Below are positions 1 through 8,484 of a DNA stretch of 64,000 bases, piece after piece; position 1 is the stretch's first letter; each line of letters starts with the position of its first letter. The position numbers and the translations under genes are program-made. The DNA is from Flavobacterium crassostreae (lineage in GTDB: Bacteria > Bacteroidota > Bacteroidia > Flavobacteriales > Flavobacteriaceae). The stretch spans positions 2,542,001 through 2,606,000 of the forward strand of contig NZ_CP017688.1 of assembly GCF_001831475.1 (NCBI RefSeq), read 5' to 3'. The notes under the pieces are model-generated. The model made no database searches. It was not told the origin of the DNA and was given only the letters and a program-made list of their open reading frames with translations.

Positions 1-281
1 TGGTAACCCGATCCGGTACCAATTTCTAATACTTTATGGTCTTTTTTAATTTCTAATAATTGAGACTGAAAGGCTACAGTGTAGGGTTGGGATATGGTTT
101 GCCCGGCATCAATAGGAAAAGCCTTGTCTTGATAAGCATAATTCTCAAAGCTAGAATCCAAAAACAAATGCCTCGGAATCTTTTTGATTGCATCCAAAAC
201 ATTTTTGTCGGTAATTCCTTTTTCTATCAAAACGCTTACTAATTGATTTCTAAGCCCTTGGTGTTTTCCAGTATCTTTCAA
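1..281 (-). CDS. pcm: Protein-L-isoaspartate O-methyltransferase, N-terminal part (runs off the left edge)
   Basis: The minus-strand frame encodes the first ~93 residues of a PCMT-family enzyme, which methylates L-isoaspartyl residues in damaged proteins using SAM. Visible are KHQGLRNQL near the N-terminus, IPRHLFLD, the family signature AGQTISQPYTVA, and SAM motif I as EIGTGSGY at the window edge. The rest lies to the left. There is no ATG. TTG at 281 gives LKDTGKHQG, which fits the family N-terminus best; another in-frame TTG lies at 305. No Shine-Dalgarno sequence is seen, as is usual in this phylum. Family is sure; the start is inferred. Confidence 0.88.
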   Translation of the reverse strand, partial: MKDTGKHQGLRNQLVSVLIEKGITDKNVLDAIKKIPRHLFLDSSFENYAYQDKAFPIDAGQTISQPYTVAFQSQLLEIKKDHKVLEIGTGSGY

Positions 282-305
282 TGGTGGTAAATTATTTTTA
301 TGCAA

Positions 306-583
306 AATTAGTCAAAGAATCGTCATTTGCAACTTAAACTACCAAGGCAATTGAGAAACTTTATAGGCCGTCCTAAACTAAAATAACCCAAAATAACATT
401 ACAAATACTAGTTTACAAAATCACTAAAAGTGGGTATTGCAAATACCGTTTTAATGTAGTCTCTTTGGCCTACATTAAATTTAAGACATTTTTTGCAGAA
501 AGGCTTATTCTTACAACCACTAACATACATTAAAACTAAGATTGTCTAATTGCTGTTAACAAACAACACAATTTTGCAATCAA
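306..583. other. Intergenic region between pcm and the rluD terminator
   Basis: I see no gene in this AT-rich stretch, which should hold the pcm promoter on the minus strand. One inverted repeat is visible: TTAATGTAG at 451-459 and CTACATTAA at 470-478, with a 10-base loop. It has no U-tract on either side, so it is not an obvious terminator. Confidence 0.5.
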
Positions 584-616
584 AAAACCCCTATTTACCA
601 GAAAAATAGGGGTTTT
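584..616 (-). terminator. Intrinsic terminator of the PASTA-rluD operon
   Basis: A 13-bp stem (AAAACCCCTATTT with AAATAGGGGTTTT) and a 7-base loop lie about 70 bases past the rluD stop. On the minus strand the stem is followed by a run of U. Confidence 0.8.
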
Positions 617-686
617 ATAGTGTAATAACCTTAGTAACTAATACGGTTTTCTGAGGCAATTACTTTAAAATTTTAAAATTTCGATT

Positions 687-1745
687 TTATGCTTCTTCTT
701 CCTCTGTTAAATGGGATTTAGAATAGCCTCTCCATTTTTCGATACAATCCTGAAAATCTTGTGGCAGATCGGTATCAAAACGCATCATTTCGGACGTGGT
801 TGGATGTACAAAACCTAATGTTTTGGCATGTAAGGCTTGTCTTGGCAATACTTTAAAACAATTGTCTATAAATTGCTTGTATTTTGTAAAGGTAGTCCCT
901 TTTAGGATCAAATGTCCTCCGTAGCGTTCGTCATTAAATAAAGGATGCCCAATATGTTTTAAATGTGCTCGTATTTGGTGTGTTCTACCGGTTTCTAATT
1001 GGCAGGAGATTAAAGTTACGTAACCAAAACGTTCTAAAACTTTGTAATGGGTAATGGCGGGTTTGCCAATTTCGGGGTCTGCAAAAACAGCCATCTGCAT
1101 CCGATCCTTTAGATGGCGTGCTAAATTGCCCTCAATGGTTCCTGCATCTTGTGCTACATTTCCCCACACCAAGGCGACATACTCTCTCTCGGATGTTTTG
1201 GCTTCAAACTGTTTGGCCAAATGCGTCATGGCAGCCTCTGTTTTGGCAATTACTAACAATCCAGAGGTGTCTTTATCAATTCGGTGTACCAAACCTGGGC
1301 GCTCGCTACTGTTCATTGGCAAATTATCAAAATGATACGCCAAGGCATGGACCAAGGTTCCGGTATAATTTCCGTGTCCGGGATGAACCACCATACCAGG
1401 CTCTTTATTAATCAATAGCAAAGTATCGTCTTCATAAACAATATTCAATGCTATATTTTCGGCAACAATATGATTTTCATATGGCGGATGGGTTAACATA
1501 ACCTGAACCACATCTAGAGCCTTTACTTTATAATTTGATTTTACGGCAACTTCATTTACAAAAACGGCGCCCTCACTAGCAGCGGTTTGTATTTTATTAC
1601 GGGTGGCATTTTGGATCAAGCCCATTAAGTATTTATCAATTCTTAAGGGCGCTTGTCCTTTGGGAACTTCAAATTTAAAATGCTCATACAACTCTTGATC
1701 TAGATCTTCTGTAACTATATTATTGTTCATTGGGTGCTTCTTCAA
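687..1745 (-). CDS. rluD: RluA/RluD-family 23S rRNA pseudouridine synthase
   Basis: Isomerises uridines to pseudouridine in large-subunit rRNA; the RluD group acts on the helix 69 region. An S4 RNA-binding domain spans about residues 33-95. The catalytic domain carries VHRIDKDTSG around residues 153-162, with Asp157 as the expected nucleophile, followed by GRTHQIRAHL. The length of 352 aa is normal. ATG at 1745 lies inside the end of the upstream PASTA gene (26-base overlap), so the two are probably co-transcribed and translationally coupled. An in-frame ATG at 1730 (MNNNIV) is an alternative start. The exact rRNA target is assumed from the family. Confidence 0.92.
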   Translation of the reverse strand: MKKHPMNNNIVTEDLDQELYEHFKFEVPKGQAPLRIDKYLMGLIQNATRNKIQTAASEGAVFVNEVAVKSNYKVKALDVVQVMLTHPPYENHIVAENIALNIVYEDDTLLLINKEPGMVVHPGHGNYTGTLVHALAYHFDNLPMNSSERPGLVHRIDKDTSGLLVIAKTEAAMTHLAKQFEAKTSEREYVALVWGNVAQDAGTIEGNLARHLKDRMQMAVFADPEIGKPAITHYKVLERFGYVTLISCQLETGRTHQIRAHLKHIGHPLFNDERYGGHLILKGTTFTKYKQFIDNCFKVLPRQALHAKTLGFVHPTTSEMMRFDTDLPQDFQDCIEKWRGYSKSHLTEEEEA

Positions 1746-2337
1746 TTGGTTCTGTAACAGAATCCGTTATTACCTCTTCTTCATAACTCGCTTTTCCATC
1801 TCCCAGAACCAAATCAATTTTAGACGATTTTAAAACCTTATCTCCTGGCTGGATACTTCTTCCTTTGTAGCGCATCTCTAACACCATGTCTTTTCCTAGA
1901 TTAGGAATATACGTAATGGTTCCTTCCTCTAATCCCAAGGCTTTTAAGGTAGGCACGGCTTCTCGGTAGGTTTTTTCAATTAAATCCGGAATTTTGACCG
2001 ACGAAAAACCCGAGGAGTTAATTTTAATGTATATTTTTCTTCCTTCTTTTACCTTAGCTCCCGGCAAAGGATTTTGTTGTACCACACCATATTTTGGGTA
2101 GTCACTCCTATAATCCATACTGTCTAGCAATACATAAGCAAGATCAAGGCCATCTAATTTTTCTTCCACTTGCTCCTCAGTAAGCCTACTTAAATTGGGC
2201 ACTACAATCTCATTACCATGATTTGTGGTAAAAGTTAACCAATGTATAAACAAATAGCCCAAAACAGCAATAACCAAAACTGCTAGAAATAATTGCAAAA
2301 CAAATACTCGGCTAGTAAGATAGTTACGTAAACTCAT
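1720..2337 (-). CDS. Membrane-anchored PASTA-domain protein
   Basis: A 205-aa protein with a short basic N-terminus, one membrane segment (about residues 11-36) and an extracytoplasmic part with two PASTA-like repeats (about 43-106 and 108-178). PASTA domains bind peptidoglycan or muropeptides in other phyla, where they usually sit on Ser/Thr kinases or PBPs. Here no kinase or transpeptidase domain is attached. ATG at 2337 (MSLRNYLTSR) is chosen over the upstream ATG at 2382 because it directly precedes the signal anchor. It overlaps rluD and diverges from ddl. The role is probably in the cell envelope, but no specific function can be read. Confidence 0.83.
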   Translation of the reverse strand: MSLRNYLTSRVFVLQLFLAVLVIAVLGYLFIHWLTFTTNHGNEIVVPNLSRLTEEQVEEKLDGLDLAYVLLDSMDYRSDYPKYGVVQQNPLPGAKVKEGRKIYIKINSSGFSSVKIPDLIEKTYREAVPTLKALGLEEGTITYIPNLGKDMVLEMRYKGRSIQPGDKVLKSSKIDLVLGDGKASYEEEVITDSVTEPIEEAPNEQ

Positions 2338-2580
2338 AAATTTATTTTTATTTCTCGCAAAGATAAAGCTATTTCGTTCCAAAAAAAATGATAATTTTGT
2401 TTAATGGTAGTTCCTGCTTTTTTATTATTGCTATAAAAGCTAGATTTCTATAGGGTATACCCCTACAAAAAATGAAAAAAACCTACTATTTGAGCCCACA
2501 AGTTTCTAAATAATATACCAAAAAGAGTTCTAGTAATTAGTCTAGAACTTCTATTTTAAAACCTTAAACAAAAGCAACCA

Positions 2581-3549
2581 ATGAAAAATATTGCCATAAT
2601 TATGGGCGGTTATTCTAGTGAATACCAAATTTCACTAATAAGCGGAAAAGTAGTTCACCGCTATCTAGACCAATCCAAATACACCGGTTTTTGTATTCAT
2701 ATTTTTAAAGAAAAATGGGTTTATGTAGATGCGGATCAAAAAGAATTTCCGATCGATAAAAACGATTTTTCGGTTACTGTAAACCAAACCAAAATAACGT
2801 TTGATTGCGTATTTAATGCCATACACGGCACCCCGGGCGAAGATGGTTTGATGCAGGCTTATTTTGAATTATTGCAAATCCCACAAACCTCGTGTGATTA
2901 TTACCAGGCCGCACTTACTTTTAACAAAAGAGATTTTTTATCGGTTTTAAAACCCTACGGAATAAAAAGTGCTACATCCTACTATTTAAATAAAGGAGAC
3001 ACCATCCAAACCAATCAAATAGTTACCAAAGTAGGCTTACCGTGTTTTGTAAAACCAAACAAAGCTGGTTCTAGTTTTGGAATTTCGAAAGTCAAAACCG
3101 AAGCAGAACTCCCAATTGCCATTGAAGTTGCCTACCAAGAAGATGACGAAATTATTATTGAAAGTTTCTTGGACGGCACCGAGGTAAGCGTTGGAGTTAT
3201 CAATTATAAAGGCGAAATTATTGTATTGCCAATCACCGAAATTGTTTCGGAAAATGATTTTTTTGATTATGAAGCCAAATACCAAGGAAAATCACAAGAA
3301 ATAACGCCGGCTAGAATTTCGGACGAAATGACCCAAAAGGTAGGTGCCATTGCAAAACGTGCCTATGAATTATTAAAAATGAGCGGTTTCTCTAGAACCG
3401 AATTTATAATTGTCAATGAAGAACCCTTCATGCTGGAGATGAACACCATTCCGGGATTGACTCCAGAGAGTTTAATTCCGCAACAAGCAACAGCAGCCGG
3501 TATTTCGTTGACGGATTTATTTACCAACGCTATTGAATTGGCTTTATAA
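2581..3549 (+). CDS. ddl: D-alanine--D-alanine ligase
   Basis: Joins two D-alanines with ATP in the cytoplasm to make the terminal dipeptide of peptidoglycan stem peptides. The N-terminal MGGYSSEYQISLISG is the Ddl substrate-domain signature. An ATP-grasp domain follows, with KPNKAGSSFGISKV near residue 158 and the C-terminal metal-binding EMNTIPGLTPESL near residue 286. The length of 322 aa is normal. It diverges from the PASTA gene across a 243-bp gap, whose ddl side carries a small inverted repeat (AGTTCTAG 2526-2533, CTAGAACT 2542-2549) in the likely leader. coaD follows 35 bases downstream, probably in the same transcript. Confidence 0.96.
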   Translation: MKNIAIIMGGYSSEYQISLISGKVVHRYLDQSKYTGFCIHIFKEKWVYVDADQKEFPIDKNDFSVTVNQTKITFDCVFNAIHGTPGEDGLMQAYFELLQIPQTSCDYYQAALTFNKRDFLSVLKPYGIKSATSYYLNKGDTIQTNQIVTKVGLPCFVKPNKAGSSFGISKVKTEAELPIAIEVAYQEDDEIIIESFLDGTEVSVGVINYKGEIIVLPITEIVSENDFFDYEAKYQGKSQEITPARISDEMTQKVGAIAKRAYELLKMSGFSRTEFIIVNEEPFMLEMNTIPGLTPESLIPQQATAAGISLTDLFTNAIELAL

Positions 3550-3584
3550 AAAACCCTTTGTTGTTGTAACTTAAGACCTAAAAA

Positions 3585-4040
3585 ATGAAAAAAGCCATAT
3601 TTCCTGGATCCTTTGACCCAATTACCTTAGGTCACGAAGATATTATTAAAAGAGCCCTGCCTTTATTTGATGCCATTGTGATTGCAATAGGAATAAATGC
3701 AGACAAAAAATACATGTTTACCATCGAAGAAAGAAAACGGTTTATTGAAGAAACTTTCCGGAACGAACCTAAAATTTCAGTAATAACCTACCAAGGGCTA
3801 ACTATCGATTTGTGCCATAAACTTCAAGCCGATTTTATACTGCGTGGTTTGCGCAATCCCGCTGATTTTGAATTTGAAAAAGCCATTGCGCATACCAACC
3901 GCTACCTCTCCAAAATAGAAACCGTATTTTTGCTTACTGCCGCCAAAACATCGTATATAAGCTCCAGTATTGTTAGAGATGTACTTAGAAATGGAGGCGA
4001 ATATCAAAAACTGGTTCCCAAAGCCGTTCGAGTAAAATAG
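3585..4040 (+). CDS. coaD: Phosphopantetheine adenylyltransferase
   Basis: Catalyses the penultimate step of coenzyme A synthesis, moving AMP from ATP to 4'-phosphopantetheine. The nucleotidyltransferase fold shows FPGSFDPITLGHEDI at residues 5-19, containing the (T/H)xGH ATP-binding motif, and LRGLRNPADFEFE mid-protein. The C-terminal ISSSIVRDVLRNGG corresponds to the ISSTxxR motif. The length of 151 aa is typical. It lies just downstream of ddl on the same strand. Identification is secure. Confidence 0.96.
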   Translation: MKKAIFPGSFDPITLGHEDIIKRALPLFDAIVIAIGINADKKYMFTIEERKRFIEETFRNEPKISVITYQGLTIDLCHKLQADFILRGLRNPADFEFEKAIAHTNRYLSKIETVFLLTAAKTSYISSSIVRDVLRNGGEYQKLVPKAVRVK

Positions 4041-4148
4041 CAGACCAAAGCATTTTAATTAAATCCATGTAGGACCAACACAAAGCCAATAATTAGGTCT
4101 CAAAGGCAATAAACCGTACTTTCGTAAAAAAAAACAACCACCCAAATA

Positions 4149-4727
4149 ATGAGTATAGAAAGAGAATTAAACAAGCGCAGCGCAGCCAAATGCGAACTTT
4201 GTGGCAACACCGAAAATTTAAAAGTGTATACGGTATTACCAACCATAAAAGGCGGCCTAGACGAAGCCTTAATGGCTTGTGCAACTTGTATTGACCAGAT
4301 AGAAACCCCCGGAAATGAAGATCTAAACCACTGGAGGTGTTTAAACGACAGCATGTGGAGTGAGCACCTTGCTGTTCAGGTAGTTTCTTGGAGAATGCTA
4401 AGCCGTTTGCGCGCAGCAGGATGGCCGCAAGAACTAATAGATCAAATGTATTTTGACCAAGACACCCTGGCATGGGCACAAGCTACTGGTGAGGGTGAAG
4501 AAGACGAAAACAAAATTATCCATAGAGATAGTAACGGAGTAATACTAGAAACCGGAGATTCTGTAGTACTTATAAAAGATCTAAAAGTTAAAGGATCTAG
4601 CATGGTAGCCAAACAAGGAACCGCAGTGCGAAACATCCGGTTGGATCACGAAAACGCCGAATATATTGAAGGCAAAGTAGACGGGCAAACAATTGTGATA
4701 ATTACACAATATGTCAAGAAAACGTAA
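4149..4727 (+). CDS. phnA: PhnA/YjdM-family zinc-ribbon protein
   Basis: A 192-aa protein of the PhnA family. The N-terminal half has two Cys pairs of a zinc ribbon (CELC near residues 16-19 and CATC about 29 residues later). The C-terminal ~70 residues form the PhnA domain (RDSNGVILETGDSVVLIKDL and KVKGSSMVAKQGT). Despite the name, the family has no established role in phosphonate breakdown and its biochemical function is unclear. Between the domains is a helical linker with WSEHLAVQVVSWRML. It stands alone between coaD and a bidirectional terminator. Confidence 0.85.
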   Translation: MSIERELNKRSAAKCELCGNTENLKVYTVLPTIKGGLDEALMACATCIDQIETPGNEDLNHWRCLNDSMWSEHLAVQVVSWRMLSRLRAAGWPQELIDQMYFDQDTLAWAQATGEGEEDENKIIHRDSNGVILETGDSVVLIKDLKVKGSSMVAKQGTAVRNIRLDHENAEYIEGKVDGQTIVIITQYVKKT

Positions 4728-4770
4728 TCCTGCCACACGTTTGGTTTTAGCAACATCAACAAAAAAAACA

Positions 4771-4794
4771 AGTCCAGATTATATAATCTGGACT
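4771..4794. terminator. Bidirectional intrinsic terminator between phnA and the histidine kinase gene
   Basis: A perfect 24-base palindrome (AGTCCAGATTAT and its complement) has a T-run on the plus side (4796-4807) and an A-run at 4761-4768, which reads as U on the minus strand. It can end both convergent genes. Confidence 0.85.
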
Positions 4795-4804
4795 CGTTTT
4801 TTTT

Positions 4805-6595
4805 TTAAATATTCCGAGGTATAAAAATTGCAAATTTAGATCCTATGTTTGGCTCTGAATTTACTTGTATAAAACCGTCGTGATTCTCTACAATCCTTTT
4901 GCATATTGCCAGTCCCAAACCAGTTCCAGAATATTTTACGTCTTTGTCCAATCTATAAAATAAATGAAATATTTTATTGGCATATTCTTGCGGAAAACCA
5001 ATCCCGTTATCCGAAACTACAATTTTACAATATTCTTCATTGGTAATAATTTTGTTTTCGTAGATTTCGTTAGCAAAAATCTCTTCCTCAAAAATACTAA
5101 TTTCCGGAACAATGTTCTCTTTACTATATTTTAGAGCATTTGAAATCAAATTAATGAACAATTGTTCTACCTGAAAAGGAATTACTTTTATAGCAGGTAA
5201 ATTCTCTAGGGTAACTACGGCTTCTTTGTCGGCTATATTTAAAGATAAGTCCTCTAGAACTTGGCTTAAAAGTATATTCAAATCTGTTTTTACAAAAACT
5301 TTATCTCCCTTTAGAGCACGAGAATAATTTACTAAATCAATTAGTAAGGTTTGCATTTTATTGGCCGAAAATTTAATTTTTGAAAAATACACTTTCCCTT
5401 GATCGGATATCAAATCCATCTCTTTGGCTTCTATCCTAGAGATAAACATCTGTATTTTGTGCAAGGGTTCTTGCAAATCATGGCTTACGATGTTGTTGAA
5501 CGATTCTAACTCTTGATTGATACTCTGTAATTTTTTATTATTCTCTTCTAACTCCAGTGTTTTTTTGTATAAATTACTAACATCATAGTTTACACCTGTT
5601 TTGATCAAGTCGCCGCTAGTGTTTTGTGTAAAACTTCCAACAGACCAAATGTATCGGATGCTACCATCTGGTAGTATGTACCGAAACATAACCGAGGTAT
5701 CGTTGTGGTTCTTTAAAGAATCTCTATGAGCTTTTATAACAAAGTCGACGTCTTCGGGATGAATAAATTTTGAGAAGTTCTCAATATTGGGTTCAAAATC
5801 ATTGGGTTGCACCCCTAAAAGGCGAAAAAAATTATCGGAAAAAAAATACTTTTTGGTTTTTAAATTAATTTTCCAATGCCCAAATCCTGCAATTTTTTCG
5901 GCATTATTAAAGGAGTGGTTTAAATATTGGAGTTCATCATTTGCTTTCTGTAGTGCTGAAATATCTACATTCATTTTATTGAAAGAAAGCAACAAAATAA
6001 GTAACGAGAGCAGTACCAACAAAAACGCACTAATTATAGAATCCTGAAGTTCAAATTGATGGTTATCATTATGTGTTTTTATTTTATCTGACTCGGTATC
6101 AATAGTTTGGTACACATAGTTTTTCATCCCTTCGGTAAAGTCACTACTTTCTTTGAGCTTAGCGATCAACGGACTCTTGTCTGGGTTTTTACTTTTGGCC
6201 AAGAGTAGCGTTTCTTTAAAGAGAGCAAACCGAAAATCAATCATTTTTTTTAGCTGGTCTACATCCTTGGTTCTGGAGGGATTATGGACTACTAATTTTT
6301 TAATACGGTCAAAATTAAGCTCTATTTCGCCTTTTCTTAAAAAACGGTGTTCTAGATACGTGCTGTCATTTGTGATTATAAAACTCCTGAGATTGGTTTC
6401 GTAAATACTTATTGTAGAGAGTACGCGCTCTAACTCAAGCTGTGTTTCGGTGGCGTTGGCTATTACATTAACCGAGGATTCTAAATTTTGCATCTGTTTG
6501 TAAAAAACAGATGCAAAATATACAATTACTAAAATTGCTATACCTAGAGCAATTTTAAATATTTGAGAATTTCCGTATAAAATTTTTAACTTCAT
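4805..6595 (-). CDS. Membrane sensor histidine kinase (CHASE3-like, PAS, HisKA, HATPase)
   Basis: A 596-aa sensor kinase. Membrane helices at about 12-31 and 186-204 bracket a helical periplasmic domain that resembles CHASE3. A PAS fold follows (about 235-340, with GFGHWKINLKTKKYFFSDNF and FIHPEDVDF), then a coiled coil. The phosphoacceptor box is SHDLQEPLHKI with His372. The ATPase domain has the N-box LISNALKYSK, G1 DNGIGFP and G2 GTGLGLAICKRIVENH. It is the last gene of a three-gene operon, 12 bases after the receiver gene, so that receiver is the obvious partner. The signal sensed is unknown. Confidence 0.9.
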   Translation of the reverse strand: MKLKILYGNSQIFKIALGIAILVIVYFASVFYKQMQNLESSVNVIANATETQLELERVLSTISIYETNLRSFIITNDSTYLEHRFLRKGEIELNFDRIKKLVVHNPSRTKDVDQLKKMIDFRFALFKETLLLAKSKNPDKSPLIAKLKESSDFTEGMKNYVYQTIDTESDKIKTHNDNHQFELQDSIISAFLLVLLSLLILLLSFNKMNVDISALQKANDELQYLNHSFNNAEKIAGFGHWKINLKTKKYFFSDNFFRLLGVQPNDFEPNIENFSKFIHPEDVDFVIKAHRDSLKNHNDTSVMFRYILPDGSIRYIWSVGSFTQNTSGDLIKTGVNYDVSNLYKKTLELEENNKKLQSINQELESFNNIVSHDLQEPLHKIQMFISRIEAKEMDLISDQGKVYFSKIKFSANKMQTLLIDLVNYSRALKGDKVFVKTDLNILLSQVLEDLSLNIADKEAVVTLENLPAIKVIPFQVEQLFINLISNALKYSKENIVPEISIFEEEIFANEIYENKIITNEEYCKIVVSDNGIGFPQEYANKIFHLFYRLDKDVKYSGTGLGLAICKRIVENHDGFIQVNSEPNIGSKFAIFIPRNI

Positions 6596-6607
6596 TTATA
6601 AGAAAAT

Positions 6608-7060
6608 TTAGATGCTAAAGAAAAAAGTTTCTTTATTTAACCCTGAAGAATGAAATTGCCAATTCATATTAAGCACTTCTTTTATTACTTTTTTAAGTTT
6701 ATTAAAATCATTTGGCTTTTTTATATAAATATTTGCTCCTTCAATAAAGGTTTCCTCAATATCCTTCTCCGATGAAGAGGTGGAATAAATAGCAATCGAT
6801 ACTTCTTTAAAACGGGCATCCAATCGTATCTCTTTTAAACATTCAAACCCAGATTTGTACGGCATATTTAAATCCAAAAACAAGATATGTGGCATCACAA
6901 TATCAGTCCGTGATAGGTATTTCATCAAATCTTTACCATCATTAAAGAGAGTTAGCTTATTATTCATTTTAAGCTCCATCATGGCATCACTAAAAAATGC
7001 GCGATCATCTTCGTCATCATCTGCAATCAAAATATGTATGGAATCCTTGTGTGTAATCAT
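6608..7060 (-). CDS. Stand-alone response-regulator receiver protein
   Basis: A 150-aa CheY-like protein with only a receiver domain and no output domain. The acidic pocket is ADDDED near residues 13-18. The phosphoacceptor is Asp63 in FLDLNMPYKSGFE, the switch Ser/Thr lie in IYSTSSS, and the conserved Lys is in IKKPNDF near residue 114. It sits 12 bases after the AraC-type gene and 12 bases before the histidine kinase gene. Single-domain receivers of this type often act in phosphorelays or by protein contact. Which applies here cannot be read from the sequence. Confidence 0.9.
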   Translation of the reverse strand: MITHKDSIHILIADDDEDDRAFFSDAMMELKMNNKLTLFNDGKDLMKYLSRTDIVMPHILFLDLNMPYKSGFECLKEIRLDARFKEVSIAIYSTSSSEKDIEETFIEGANIYIKKPNDFNKLKKVIKEVLNMNWQFHSSGLNKETFFFSI

Positions 7061-7072
7061 AACAGTATGTGT

Positions 7073-7627
7073 TTAATTTGATAAACTCCTCCTTTTATCT
7101 ACTATTCGTTTAAAAGCAGAAGGAGTTAATCCTGTAACTTTTTTAAATTGACTAGACAAGTAAGCTACACTACTGTAGTTTAATTTATAAGAAACCTCGG
7201 TCAAAGTCAATTCATCTTCAATAATTAATTTTTTGGCCCTTTCTATTTTTTGGATTATTATAAAATTTTCAATGGATGTATAGGTGTACTCCGAAAAAAT
7301 ATTTGTAATATACCCATAACTAAAATTTAATTTATCAGATAAATATTGCGAAATAGTAACCGATGGTAGTTTATCTTTCTCGTAGACCATCTCTACAATA
7401 GCATCTTTTATTTTTTGGATTAGTTGGCTTTTTTCGTTACTAACTATAAATATTGCATATTTATTTAATGCTTCTTGGAGTTGGGCTAAACGCTCTTTGG
7501 TGACCGAGTTGGATATTTCAATCTCTCCCAATTCTAAAAGTTTATAATCTATCTCTAGTAGCTCCAATTGTTCTTGCAAAATAACTCTACAGGCTACAAT
7601 TCCATCATATTTTATATACAATCTCAT
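7073..7627 (-). CDS. AraC-family transcriptional regulator
   Basis: A 184-aa protein with a C-terminal AraC/XylS helix-turn-helix domain (about residues 90-180). Visible are ISQYLSDKLNFSYGYITNIF, IERAKKLIIEDELTLTEVSYKLNYSSVAYLSSQFKKVTG and a final TPSAFKR; the second motif is given only to mark the two helix-turn-helix units. The first ~75 residues do not look like an arabinose-type cupin and have no clear family. It is the first gene of the operon with the receiver and kinase, so it may control or be controlled by that signalling chain. Confidence 0.87.
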   Translation of the reverse strand: MRLYIKYDGIVACRVILQEQLELLEIDYKLLELGEIEISNSVTKERLAQLQEALNKYAIFIVSNEKSQLIQKIKDAIVEMVYEKDKLPSVTISQYLSDKLNFSYGYITNIFSEYTYTSIENFIIIQKIERAKKLIIEDELTLTEVSYKLNYSSVAYLSSQFKKVTGLTPSAFKRIVDKRRSLSN

Positions 7628-7755
7628 TTAATACTACGGTATTTATTAGACGCATTTTTTTGCTTTGATACTCCAAAATCACTACACAAAAAAAGCTTTT
7701 TAAATTTACAAAAGAGCCTCTTTTTTAAAATTTATAATTCTGTTAACGTTTGCCG

Positions 7756-8349
7756 CTATCCATGTATGGTTTGTTGGTTGCCATAGTTTGCAATTATAGA
7801 TGCTTCGTAGGCTAGCCATTCTCTCCAGCGCTGCTCTACATCAATTCCTGTACCATATTTGCGTGCATAGGTAATAAAAGTGGTGTAATGTCCGGCCTCA
7901 CTTTCCATTAATTCTCTATAAAAAACAGCAAGCTCCTCATCTTTAATGTTTTCGGACAAAATTTTAAATCGCTCGCAACTTCTTGCTTCAATCATTGCCG
8001 AAAATAACAATCGTTCTACCAAACTAGACACCCTACTGCCGTTGCTGCTTTTTTTCATATACAAATACAAATCATTCACATAGGGATCTTTGCGCTCTCT
8101 GCCTAGTTTTAGCCCTCGTTTTATAATTATAGCATGTACTTGTTCAAAATGCTCTATCTCCTCTTTGGCCAAGGCTAATAAATCTTGAACCAAGTCTTGA
8201 TGTTCGGAGTTATTAGTAATTATGGTTATGGCGTTGGTTGCGGCTTTTTGTTCGCACCAAGCGTGATCGGTCAGGATTTCTTCAATATTTTTTTCGACAA
8301 TAGTAACCCATCTTGGATCGGTCGGTAGTTCTAATCGTAATACTCCCAT
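7756..8349 (-). CDS. miaE: tRNA-(ms2io6A)-hydroxylase
   Basis: A non-haem diiron monooxygenase that hydroxylates the isopentenyl side chain of 2-methylthio-N6-isopentenyladenosine at tRNA position 37. The ferritin-like four-helix fold shows carboxylate/His ligand motifs EEIEHFEQVH, EARSCERF and ESEAGHYTTF, as expected for two iron sites. The length of 197 aa is typical. It is transcribed in the same direction as glyA, which is separated from it by a terminator, and lies upstream of the AraC operon across a 128-bp gap. Confidence 0.93.
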   Translation of the reverse strand: MGVLRLELPTDPRWVTIVEKNIEEILTDHAWCEQKAATNAITIITNNSEHQDLVQDLLALAKEEIEHFEQVHAIIIKRGLKLGRERKDPYVNDLYLYMKKSSNGSRVSSLVERLLFSAMIEARSCERFKILSENIKDEELAVFYRELMESEAGHYTTFITYARKYGTGIDVEQRWREWLAYEASIIANYGNQQTIHG

Positions 8350-8390
8350 TTGTTTTGGTATAAAGAGTTAGCAAATTGTTCTATTATTAA

Positions 8391-8448
8391 AAATCGAAAG
8401 CCAAAAACCCAATAGACATGCCATTGCAAGGATTTTGACTTTCGATTT
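8391..8448 (-). terminator. Terminator of glyA
   Basis: A 16-base stem with one mismatch (8391-8406 against 8433-8448) and a 26-base loop lies 36 bases past the glyA stop. On the minus strand it ends in GATTTTTAAT. Confidence 0.65.
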
Positions 8449-8484
8449 CAAAATAGTAGTATAAAAACTAAATTAGTTGTTCTT

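Noticed and set aside
60..242. A 60-codon plus-strand frame at the left edge
   Set aside because: It is antisense to pcm, whose minus-strand frame has clear family motifs.
451..478. Hairpin upstream of pcm as a terminator or riboswitch
   Set aside because: Nine-base stem without a U-tract, and no conserved aptamer-like sequence.
2452..2549. Short palindromes in the ddl leader (GGGTATACCC; AGTTCTAG/CTAGAACT) as operators
   Set aside because: They are short, not repeated elsewhere in the window, and no regulator gene is adjacent; kept only as a remark in the ddl entry.
4149..4727. Phosphonate-degradation function for the PhnA-like protein
   Set aside because: No phn cluster is present, and the family name is historical.
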